In this document: one piece after another, positions 53,522 through 60,387 of the stretch | Layout: each line of letters begins with the position of its first letter | Position numbering within the stretch: the first letter of the stretch is position 1 | NCBI GenBank assembly: GCA_023437365.1 | Contig: JAEZGK010000015.1 | Span: forward strand, 200,051 to 264,050 | Reading direction: 5' to 3' | Origin: Bacillota bacterium | GTDB lineage: Bacteria > Bacillota > Clostridia > Lachnospirales > Lachnospiraceae | DNA: 64,000 bases | Program-made: the position numbers and the translations under genes | The notes under the pieces: model-generated | The model's database searches: none | Told to the model about the DNA's origin: nothing | Seen by the model: only the letters and a program-made list of their open reading frames with translations

Positions 53522-54279
53522 TGAATAAGTATATCGAACGTCTTTATAACGGTATCATCAAGGAGAATCCTACCTTTGTCATCATGCTGGGTATGTGTCC
53601 GACCTTAGCTGTTACGACCTCCGGTAATAACGGACTTTATATGGGTCTGACGACAACAGCAGTTTTGGCAGCGTCCAACCTGTTGATCTCTGCCCTTCGT
53701 AAATTCATCCCGGATAAGGTACGTATTCCGGCCTATATCGTAGTTGTGGCATCCCTTGTTACCATCGTACAGCTTTTACTGGAGGCTTATCTGCCGGTCG
53801 TTAATCAGCTGCTGGGCATCTACATCCCGCTGATCGTAGTAAACTGTATCATCTTAGGCCGTGCGGAAGCCTTTGCGGCTAAGAATACGATAGGGGTATC
53901 CTTGTTTGACGGAATTGGCATGGGCCTTGGTTTCACCGCGGCGCTGACTATTATTGGTTCGTTCCGTGAGCTTTTGGGTGCTGGAACAATCTTCAGCTAC
54001 AGAATCACTCCGACGAGCTTTGAGCCGATTACGATCTTCATCCTGGCTCCCGGAGCGCTCTTTACCCTGGCAATCCTTACTGCGCTTCAAAACAAGCTGA
54101 AAGCACCATCTGCAACCAACCTTCCGAATAATAAGAGCATCGGTTGCGGCGGTGACTGCTCCCACTGTGGCGGCAGCATTTGCACTACGAATCGTGATGC
54201 AATTGCAGCAAAGGAAGAGGCTACAGCAAAGCATACCTCTGCAGCGGGCAGCAAATCGGATTCGAAGCAGGATAGCTAA
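53521..54279 (+). CDS. rnfE: Rnf complex subunit E with Cys-rich tail
   Basis: 252 residues. The first 200 are standard RnfE: six membrane spans, MCPTLAVTTSG near 25-35 and GSFRELLGAGT. The tail is unusual, with CGGDCSHCGGSIC (209-221) followed by a hydrophilic Ala/Lys/Ser-rich end. Typical RnfE ends near 200-210. The four cysteines and one histidine could bind a metal or cluster on the cytoplasmic side. Confidence 0.95.
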   Translation: MNKYIERLYNGIIKENPTFVIMLGMCPTLAVTTSGNNGLYMGLTTTAVLAASNLLISALRKFIPDKVRIPAYIVVVASLVTIVQLLLEAYLPVVNQLLGIYIPLIVVNCIILGRAEAFAAKNTIGVSLFDGIGMGLGFTAALTIIGSFRELLGAGTIFSYRITPTSFEPITIFILAPGALFTLAILTALQNKLKAPSATNLPNNKSIGCGGDCSHCGGSICTTNRDAIAAKEEATAKHTSAAGSKSDSKQDS

Positions 54280-54291
54280 TAATGAGAGCAG

Positions 54292-54314
54292 TGTGAAGAA
54301 AAAGCATCTTCACA
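54292..54314 (+). repeat. GTGTGAAG hairpin repeat, copy 3
   Basis: TGTGAAGA (54292-54299) pairs with TCTTCACA (54307-54314), followed by CTATGGAAGAACT, as in the copy at 47570. Confidence 0.85.
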
Positions 54315-54327
54315 CTATGGAAGAACT

Positions 54328-54420
54328 GCGAATGCTCGCAACGTGAATTTATAATGCATAAATTCACGCTTATGGTGTTCGTTTCATGTTCGTTTCAGCG
54401 GATTTGCGATACAAATTCGC
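54328..54420 (+). other. Chain of hairpins between rnfE and rnfA
   Basis: Three more stems follow copy 3: GCGA-N4-TCGC (54328-54339), CGTGAATTTAT with ATAAATTCACG (54342-54368), and GCGGATTTG with CAAATTCGC (54398-54420). The spacing of 169 bases is unusual inside an operon whose other genes overlap or nearly touch. Confidence 0.75.
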
Positions 54421-54448
54421 GAGGATACTGTAAATATGGAGGAATAAA

Positions 54449-55021
54449 ATGAAAGAGCTTATTATGATAATAGTAGGATCTGCTCTGGTGAATAATGTCG
54501 TACTAAGTCAATTCCTTGGCTTATGTCCGTTTGTCGGAGTATCGAAGAAGACCAATACGGCAGCAGGCATGGGAGCGGCAGTTATTTTTGTTATAACGAT
54601 TGCCTCAGCCCTCTGCAGTATAATATATTCAAAGCTTTTGGTACCGCTTGATATGGGATACCTCCAGACAATCGTATTCATTCTGGTCATAGCCTGTCTG
54701 GTACAGTTTGTAGAGCTTGTTTTGAAAAAATACAGCCGCTCGCTGTATAGTGCCCTCGGAGTATATCTTCCGCTCATTACCACCAATTGTGCTGTACTGG
54801 GCGTTGCTTTAATCAACGTTAGTGAGGATTATGGATTGATTTCAAGTACGATTAACGGTTTCGGCACAGCGGCAGGCTTTACCCTTGCCATCGTTATTAT
54901 GGCAGGTATTCGCGAAAGAATTGAATATAATGATATTACGAAATCCTTTCAGGGTAACCCGATTGTTTTGATTACGGCAGGTCTGATGGCAATGGCATTC
55001 TTCGGATTTGCCGGATTGTAA
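54449..55021 (+). CDS. rnfA: Rnf complex subunit A
   Basis: 190 residues with six membrane spans. NNVVLSQFLGLCPFVGVSKK at about 14-33 holds the conserved cysteine that helps bind the intramembrane cluster with RnfE. TTNCAVLGVAL is the second hallmark. ATGGAGG precedes the start. Confidence 0.96.
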   Translation: MKELIMIIVGSALVNNVVLSQFLGLCPFVGVSKKTNTAAGMGAAVIFVITIASALCSIIYSKLLVPLDMGYLQTIVFILVIACLVQFVELVLKKYSRSLYSALGVYLPLITTNCAVLGVALINVSEDYGLISSTINGFGTAAGFTLAIVIMAGIRERIEYNDITKSFQGNPIVLITAGLMAMAFFGFAGL

Positions 55022-55035
55022 AGGGGGAACAGAAG

Positions 55036-55902
55036 ATGAGCATACATGTATTGTTTTCGAATATGTTCCTTCCGGTGCTTCCTCAGTGCCTTGCGGCAAT
55101 CAGCCTGCAGGGAGTGGCTGTTGCAACCGGAATCGTTGCGGGTGTTGGTTTATTTATCGGATTATTTCTTGGTTTTGCTGCTAAGACCTTTGAGGTAAAG
55201 CAGGATGAACGTGAAATTTTGGTGAGAGAGCTTCTTCCGGGTGCAAACTGCGGTGGTTGCGGATATCCCGGCTGTGACGGGCTTGCCGCGGCGATTGCGG
55301 CAGGAAGTGCTCCGGCGAATGCCTGTCCTGTTGCCAATAAGGAGGCACATACAAAGATTGCTGAGGTTATGGGAACCTCGGTGGTTGAGGGGGAGAAGAA
55401 GGTAGCCTTCGTCAAATGTGCCGGAACCTGTGATAAGACAGAGATTAAGTATGAATATTACGGAGTCATGGATTGTAATAAGGCTGCGGTTGTTCCTGGT
55501 AAGGGTAATAAGAAATGTTCCTATGGTTGTATGGGCTTTGGCTCCTGTGTCAAGGTATGTGCATTTGATGCCATTCATATCGTAAATGGAATAGCAGTGG
55601 TAGATAAAGAGAAATGTACCGGCTGTAGTACCTGTACTACGCAGTGTCCGAACAAGCTGATCGAGATGGTACCTGCAGCCGCAAGGCATCTGGTTGCCTG
55701 CAGCTCCTTTGATAAGGGCAAGGATGTCAAGCTGGCTTGTCAGGCTGGCTGTATTGGCTGTAAGCTCTGTGTGAAGGCTTGCGAGTATGATGCCATCCAT
55801 GTCGAGAATAATCTTGCGGTGATTGCTTACGATAAATGTACGAATTGCGGTAAATGTGCATCGGTCTGTCCGGTTAAGGTAATCGTAGCAGAACAGGGAT
55901 AA
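55036..55902 (+). CDS. rnfB: Rnf complex subunit B (ferredoxin side)
   Basis: 288 residues. N-terminal membrane span, then LLPGANCGGCGYPGCDG, then several [4Fe-4S] motifs (CSYGCMGFGSCVKVC, CTGCSTCTTQCP, CIGCKLCVKAC, CTNCGKCASVCP). It takes electrons from reduced ferredoxin. GGGGGAAC precedes the ATG. Last gene of the operon. Confidence 0.96.
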   Translation: MSIHVLFSNMFLPVLPQCLAAISLQGVAVATGIVAGVGLFIGLFLGFAAKTFEVKQDEREILVRELLPGANCGGCGYPGCDGLAAAIAAGSAPANACPVANKEAHTKIAEVMGTSVVEGEKKVAFVKCAGTCDKTEIKYEYYGVMDCNKAAVVPGKGNKKCSYGCMGFGSCVKVCAFDAIHIVNGIAVVDKEKCTGCSTCTTQCPNKLIEMVPAAARHLVACSSFDKGKDVKLACQAGCIGCKLCVKACEYDAIHVENNLAVIAYDKCTNCGKCASVCPVKVIVAEQG

Positions 55903-55926
55903 TCATTCTTTAGACAGCATTGATCA

Positions 55927-56018
55927 GGGGCTGTTGCAAAACACTTTGATAGCCAGAGTAGGGATGCCTGTATCCTTACTTGTTACTATGCAAGGAGTTT
56001 TGCAGCAGCCCCTTTTTT
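55927..56018 (+). terminator. Terminator of rnf operon with IS-like inverted ends
   Basis: GGGGCTGTTGCAAAAC (55927-55942) pairs with GTTTTGCAGCAGCCCC (55997-56012), followed by TTTTTT. The inner arms also pair imperfectly. The outer sequence resembles terminal repeats of common insertion sequences (GG-CTGTTGCAAA type). Confidence 0.85.
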
Positions 56019-56068
56019 CAGAACCTGGAATAATAGATCGGCTGGCATACAGGCAGAGAAAAAATTGT

Positions 56069-56095
56069 GAATATTTTAAATATTCGTGGTATAAT
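56069..56095 (+). promoter_or_regulatory. Promoter with 17-bp perfect palindrome, lacI-type gene
   Basis: GAATATTTTAAATATTC (56069-56085) is palindromic and lies just before the extended -10 TGGTATAAT (TATAAT at 56090-56095). It could be an autoregulatory operator. The leader is about 230 bases. Confidence 0.5.
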
Positions 56096-56335
56096 TTAAG
56101 GGAAGGATTACCGTTTGTTTGTGAGAAATTTCAAGCATTGATTTGATAGCTAATACTTCCTACTTGAATATACAGGAAAAATACTATAATATGAAGATAA
56201 AATGAGATTAAACTATTAAAATCCTAAAGCTATTCTGCGTATATATCGAGATATAACCATTGAATTAAGTGACAACACATTATTTTACCTTACAAATAAC
56301 ATAATGACGATAGATAAGGAAACAGGTGACACCAG

Positions 56336-57346
56336 ATGGTTACGATTCAAGAACTGTCCAAGCTTTGCGGAGTATCGGTATCTACAGTAAGTAAGGCCTT
56401 GAATGGCTATTCTGATATAAGCGATAAGACAAGAGCTTTGGTCATCAAGACGGCAAACGACATGGGTTATTTCCCGAATGCCAATGCAAGGGCGCTCAAG
56501 CTGAAGAAGACATATAGTATCGGAGTACTGTTCAACACGCTTCAGAATATCGGTCTTAAAAATGATTATTTTGCCCATATATTAGAAGCCTTTAAGGAAG
56601 AGGCGGCTCAGAACGGATACGATATCACATTCATCGAACACTATATCGGCAGAAGGAAGATGACCTATCTTGAGCATTGCCAATACCGACACTTTGATGG
56701 GGTTTGTATCATGTGTGCTGATTTCGAAAATGAAGAAGTGATCAGACTTGTCAACAGTGATATTCCGGTACTTACAATAGATTATGCATTCCAAAAAGCA
56801 TATTCCATCATATCCGATAACTATGGTGGCATGAAGCAGCTGGTTAATTATATCATCCGACAGGGACATACCGATATCGCCTATATCTATGGCGTGAATT
56901 CTCTGGTGACAAGAAACCGTGTGGACGGCTTTCTGGATACCCTGGAGGACAATGGCCTGACTGTGCCGCCGGAATACCTTCGGGAGAGCCTTTACCGGAA
57001 TATGCTGACGGCAGAGGAGCAAACCATGAAGCTGCTGCAGCTTCCCAACAGGCCCACCTGCATCATTGCACCCGATGATACCTCCGCAATGGGAGTAGTA
57101 AGTGCAATCAGAAAATGTGGGCTGCAGATTGTGAGAGATATCTCGATTGCAGGTTATGACGGAATAGACTCTACACAATTCATTGGTATTAAATTAGCAA
57201 CAGTACGACAGGAAAGAGATGCAATTGGAAGACAGGCAGCCAAAAAGCTGATTGAGATGATAGAAAAGAACAGTGAAGTGCCGCTCGATACCGTATTTAT
57301 GAAACAGACACTGATGACAGGCAATTCGGTGAAGAAATTGAACTAG
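56336..57346 (+). CDS. LacI family transcriptional regulator
   Basis: 336 residues. N-terminal HTH TIQELSKLCGVSVSTVSKAL and hinge NANARALKLKKTYSIGV, then a periplasmic-binding-like effector domain with IAPDDTSAMGVVSAI and SIAGYDGID. Ligand probably a sugar. It is 32 bases before a FliD-like gene and may control it. The ribosome binding site is imperfect (GGAAACAGGTG). Confidence 0.88.
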   Translation: MVTIQELSKLCGVSVSTVSKALNGYSDISDKTRALVIKTANDMGYFPNANARALKLKKTYSIGVLFNTLQNIGLKNDYFAHILEAFKEEAAQNGYDITFIEHYIGRRKMTYLEHCQYRHFDGVCIMCADFENEEVIRLVNSDIPVLTIDYAFQKAYSIISDNYGGMKQLVNYIIRQGHTDIAYIYGVNSLVTRNRVDGFLDTLEDNGLTVPPEYLRESLYRNMLTAEEQTMKLLQLPNRPTCIIAPDDTSAMGVVSAIRKCGLQIVRDISIAGYDGIDSTQFIGIKLATVRQERDAIGRQAAKKLIEMIEKNSEVPLDTVFMKQTLMTGNSVKKLN

Positions 57347-57378
57347 TTCTGAACTTAGTAGGGGGAGGTGGAGTAACC

Positions 57379-58650
57379 TTGTTACAGGTGTACAATTATA
57401 TGCTGGAAAGCTACCCTATAAAAAGAGAAGTGATGTATCCTGTCCATAAACGAAGTGAACTGAAGAAGGTTTACAATAATATCGTAAGCCTAAGCAAGAA
57501 ATCTCCTCTCTATAAAGTTAATCTGACGAAAGAAAATCAGGAATATACGATTGGCATCAAGGAAACAGCCCTACTCTTGAAATCCCGACTTGAAGAAATG
57601 TCGGAGGCGGAAAAATCGGGATTTCAATCTAAATCAGCAATTGTCAGCGATGGGGAAGTAGTCTCGGCAAAGCTGATTGGTGAAGAAACCGAAGGGCTTC
57701 CAGAGGAAATGATATTCCGTGTTGACAATCTGGCTTCGGTGCAGATCAATCTGGGTAAGGATTTGTATGATGATTCGCGGGGATTACCACCCGGAGCTTA
57801 CCATTTCTATGCCAGAACACCAAGCGGTTCGTATAAACTCACCTTTGTACAGGAGGAACGGGATGAGAATAGGAATGTCATGAGAAATCTTGTGAATTAT
57901 ATCAACCATGACCTTCCAGGTGTCAACGCATCCATCGAGAAAGGTGCTTCCTCGAATTACAGCCGAGTGGTACTGATCTCGGAACAGGCCGGAAAGAACG
58001 GTGAACCGGCAATGTCATTTTCTGATGAGAATTATGATGGAATCGTTGAATATTTCGGCTTGGACCGGGTGGAAAAGCAGTCGCAGTCAGCAGTATTCTC
58101 CATCAATGATACCGAGCATACCACCTCCACCAATACCTTTCATCTTGAGAACTGTCTGCAGATAACATTAAACAGTAAAAGTGAGAGACCGGTTACTGTC
58201 AAAATCGGACCTGACAGCAAGAAAATTCTTTCGGCGGTGGAAACTGTGTTGGATACCTTTAATGGTCTGGTCCGAATCGCGCAGAACAGAACCGCAGATA
58301 CCAGGGAACATTACAGAGCCTCCAAGCTGATTGGAGAGATGAAGAATCTGGAGCAGCTATATACTGAAGAGCTGACGGCTTGCGGGATAAAAGCGGATGA
58401 GAAGGGGTTTTTATCAATCGAGGCTTCTCTGGCGGTACAGGCGGCTGAGGATGGAGGGATGGAAAGCCTCTTTATGAGAGAAAACGGGTTTATCACCAGA
58501 CTCATCGAGAAAACGGAGTCCATAGCAATCAATCCCATGGAATACCTGGATAAGACGGTAGTAACTTACCCGAATAATGAAAACAAGACTTTTCGCAATC
58601 CATATGTCACTTCCATGTACAGTGGATTATTCTTCAGCTCTTATTGTTAA
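57379..58650 (+). CDS. FliD-like (flagellar cap-related) protein
   Basis: 423 residues, TTG start with GGGGGAGGTGGAG upstream. The central and C-terminal parts resemble FliD: VNYINHDLPGVNASI, then VFSINDTEHTTSTNTF and LQITLNSKSERPVTVKIGPD, then FNGLVRIAQN. It is shorter than most FliD proteins and there are no flagellar genes nearby. It may be a diverged cap or adhesin-type protein, or a protein with a related fold. The end overlaps the convergent AraC-type gene by 17 bases. Confidence 0.65.
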   Translation: MLQVYNYMLESYPIKREVMYPVHKRSELKKVYNNIVSLSKKSPLYKVNLTKENQEYTIGIKETALLLKSRLEEMSEAEKSGFQSKSAIVSDGEVVSAKLIGEETEGLPEEMIFRVDNLASVQINLGKDLYDDSRGLPPGAYHFYARTPSGSYKLTFVQEERDENRNVMRNLVNYINHDLPGVNASIEKGASSNYSRVVLISEQAGKNGEPAMSFSDENYDGIVEYFGLDRVEKQSQSAVFSINDTEHTTSTNTFHLENCLQITLNSKSERPVTVKIGPDSKKILSAVETVLDTFNGLVRIAQNRTADTREHYRASKLIGEMKNLEQLYTEELTACGIKADEKGFLSIEASLAVQAAEDGGMESLFMRENGFITRLIEKTESIAINPMEYLDKTVVTYPNNENKTFRNPYVTSMYSGLFFSSYC

Positions 58651-59899
58651 AATAAGAGCTGGTTTTTATATATTCACTTGGTGTGATACCAATCCTTTTT
58701 TTAAAGATGCGGCTGAAATAATTGGGATCTTTATAACCTACCATGAAACAGACTTCTTTAACGGTAAGGTTGGAATTGGTAAGCAGCTCCTTAGCCTTCT
58801 TGACACGGAGCATGGACAACCAATCTATGAAATTAAAACCGGTAGTCTTCTTGATTAGTTTGCTGAAGTATTGAGGACTGATATTCACCTGTTCCGCGAC
58901 ATTTTCAAGGGTGATATCCTCGGTATAATGATTCTCCAGATATTCTTTGGTTGCCTTGACGATATGATTTGAGTAATCGATATTACTTTGTACTTTGACA
59001 TGGTTTATGATGAGCATGAAGCTGCGATTGGCAAATTCTATGAGCTCCTCACCCTCTAATTGCATAAATTCCTGAGAATATCCGATATAATTAATCAATT
59101 TAGCCTCATTCGGGCTGTCAATTCCCATAGCGTGATTGGATAAAATTAATATCTCCAATATTTTATTTCGTTTTGTTTCATCGTTAAAAGGGCGTATAAA
59201 GTCCATGATCAGACAGAAGTAATCATATGCATCGGTTTTACGCAGACGGATTGCTTCTAAAAGATGCTGCTCCGTAAGCAGATAATCAAAGTGCATATTC
59301 TGGTCATTTCTGCTGATATCTTTATAGTAATTAATGCTGTTGGAGGATCTGAAGTACAGAGAAGTAGAAGCATCCAGGAAGGAAGAGTAAATCGTGTTAA
59401 TGCTTTGGAGACTGCCGATGCCGATCGAAGCAGAAAAACCGAAACGATGTTGAAGCTTCTCGATAAGCTCCTGTGCAAGTCTTATACATTCGCTTCTGTG
59501 GCTTGGTTCATCCACAGGGGTATCCTGTGTAAACAGCAGACAGACTCTGCTGACAATCAGGGAGCCGACAAGATATTTGTGATCCGGAAAGAGATCTTTG
59601 ATAAAATAGTGCAGTTCTAATTCGTCAACGGGGGAGTCACTGGTTCCTGAACGAAGTAATTCGGGGACATCAAGTATTAATACATAGCCAAATTCACCTA
59701 AATGAAACAGCTTCTTGAAACAGATAGCTTCCATTGGGTGGTAGCTACGGTAAAATATTGAAAACACCATACTTCTCTCGGTAAAAGAGTGATAGTCTTT
59801 AATGGAAAACTTCTGGTTGGAGGTCAGAATATCCAAATGCAGACTATCCCAAAAATCCCTTGGGTCTGATATCCCGGCTTCATTATTCGGAGTATTCAT
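58634..59899 (-). CDS. AraC/YesN-type regulator
   Basis: 421 residues. The C-terminal double HTH has ITLENVAEQVNISPQYFSKLI and VKEVCFMVGYKDPNYFSRIF, ending with TPSEYIKTS. The middle (about 145-220, FGFSASIGIGS and a following helix) looks like the degenerate GGDEF-like region of YesN-type regulators, but no phospho-acceptor receiver domain is evident at the start. The promoter on the minus strand has TGCTATAAT at about 59953-59961. GAGGAG precedes the ATG. Target unknown. Confidence 0.8.
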   Translation of the reverse strand: MNTPNNEAGISDPRDFWDSLHLDILTSNQKFSIKDYHSFTERSMVFSIFYRSYHPMEAICFKKLFHLGEFGYVLILDVPELLRSGTSDSPVDELELHYFIKDLFPDHKYLVGSLIVSRVCLLFTQDTPVDEPSHRSECIRLAQELIEKLQHRFGFSASIGIGSLQSINTIYSSFLDASTSLYFRSSNSINYYKDISRNDQNMHFDYLLTEQHLLEAIRLRKTDAYDYFCLIMDFIRPFNDETKRNKILEILILSNHAMGIDSPNEAKLINYIGYSQEFMQLEGEELIEFANRSFMLIINHVKVQSNIDYSNHIVKATKEYLENHYTEDITLENVAEQVNISPQYFSKLIKKTTGFNFIDWLSMLRVKKAKELLTNSNLTVKEVCFMVGYKDPNYFSRIFKKRIGITPSEYIKTSSYFNNKS

Positions 59900-60157
59900 G
59901 AATATTATATCTCCTCTCTATATATAGAAATAAATCTGACTTAATTTATATGATTATAGCACAGAATGGTCCTAATTACGAGTCCAATTTATGGATATTT
60001 GTCGATAATCGTCGAAAATAGCAATAATAATATGGAATTTTATTTACCAAATAAGAAATAATCTACCAAAAAAACCTAAATTATCCAGTCAATATATTCG
60101 TAGGATTTTTCGACTGTATAAATACGAAAACTTTTCGAATTTAACAAAGGGGATCAC

Positions 60158-60193
60158 ATGACTACAGAAAGCCTGATTCTTTTTCTGTATTAA
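60158..60193 (+). other. Possible 11-codon leader peptide
   Basis: ATG at 60158 with AAAGGGGA 4-11 bases upstream encodes MTTESLILFLY and stops. TACAGAAA and TTTCTGTA inside it form a stem. No downstream gene start follows within 100 bases, so it may be chance. Confidence 0.3.
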
Positions 60194-60270
60194 GTGTAAT
60201 ATTTTCTCGTGAATAGCCTATAAGCTTTGAACTGTTCATATCCCCTTATAACTCATGGTATGAATATGCT

Positions 60271-60312
60271 TTTGACATCTTTTTTCATAAATTATAACAA
60301 ATTTGTTATAAT
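60271..60312 (+). promoter_or_regulatory. Subtilase promoter with 24-bp perfect palindrome
   Basis: TTGACA at 60271-60276. The half-site AATTATAACAAA and its exact inverse form a 24-bp palindrome at 60289-60312. It contains TATAAC (15-base spacing to the -35) and an extended -10, TGTTATAAT, at 60303-60311. Binding here would block RNA polymerase. Confidence 0.65.
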
Positions 60313-60387
60313 TCTGCCACAGAAATGCCAATATCGAAGCCTAACATGAGGATAACAGAAAACCTTCTTTGTACTGGAGATGATGCC

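Larger units (their letters stand above)
55903..56335. other. Intergenic region between rnfB and lacI-type gene
   Basis: Contains the rnf terminator with IS-like ends, then a promoter and palindrome near 56069-56095. A 70-codon frame inside (55934-56146) is covered by the terminator palindrome and was not accepted as a gene. Confidence 0.65.
59900..60387. other. Upstream region of the subtilase gene
   Basis: 488 bases with a 24-bp palindrome at the promoter and a possible tiny leader frame, each listed separately, plus an AT-rich stretch near 60000-60150 in which I see nothing else. Confidence 0.6.

Noticed and set aside
55934..56146. 70-codon frame after rnfB
   Set aside because: Half of it lies in the terminator palindrome and it has no ribosome binding site.
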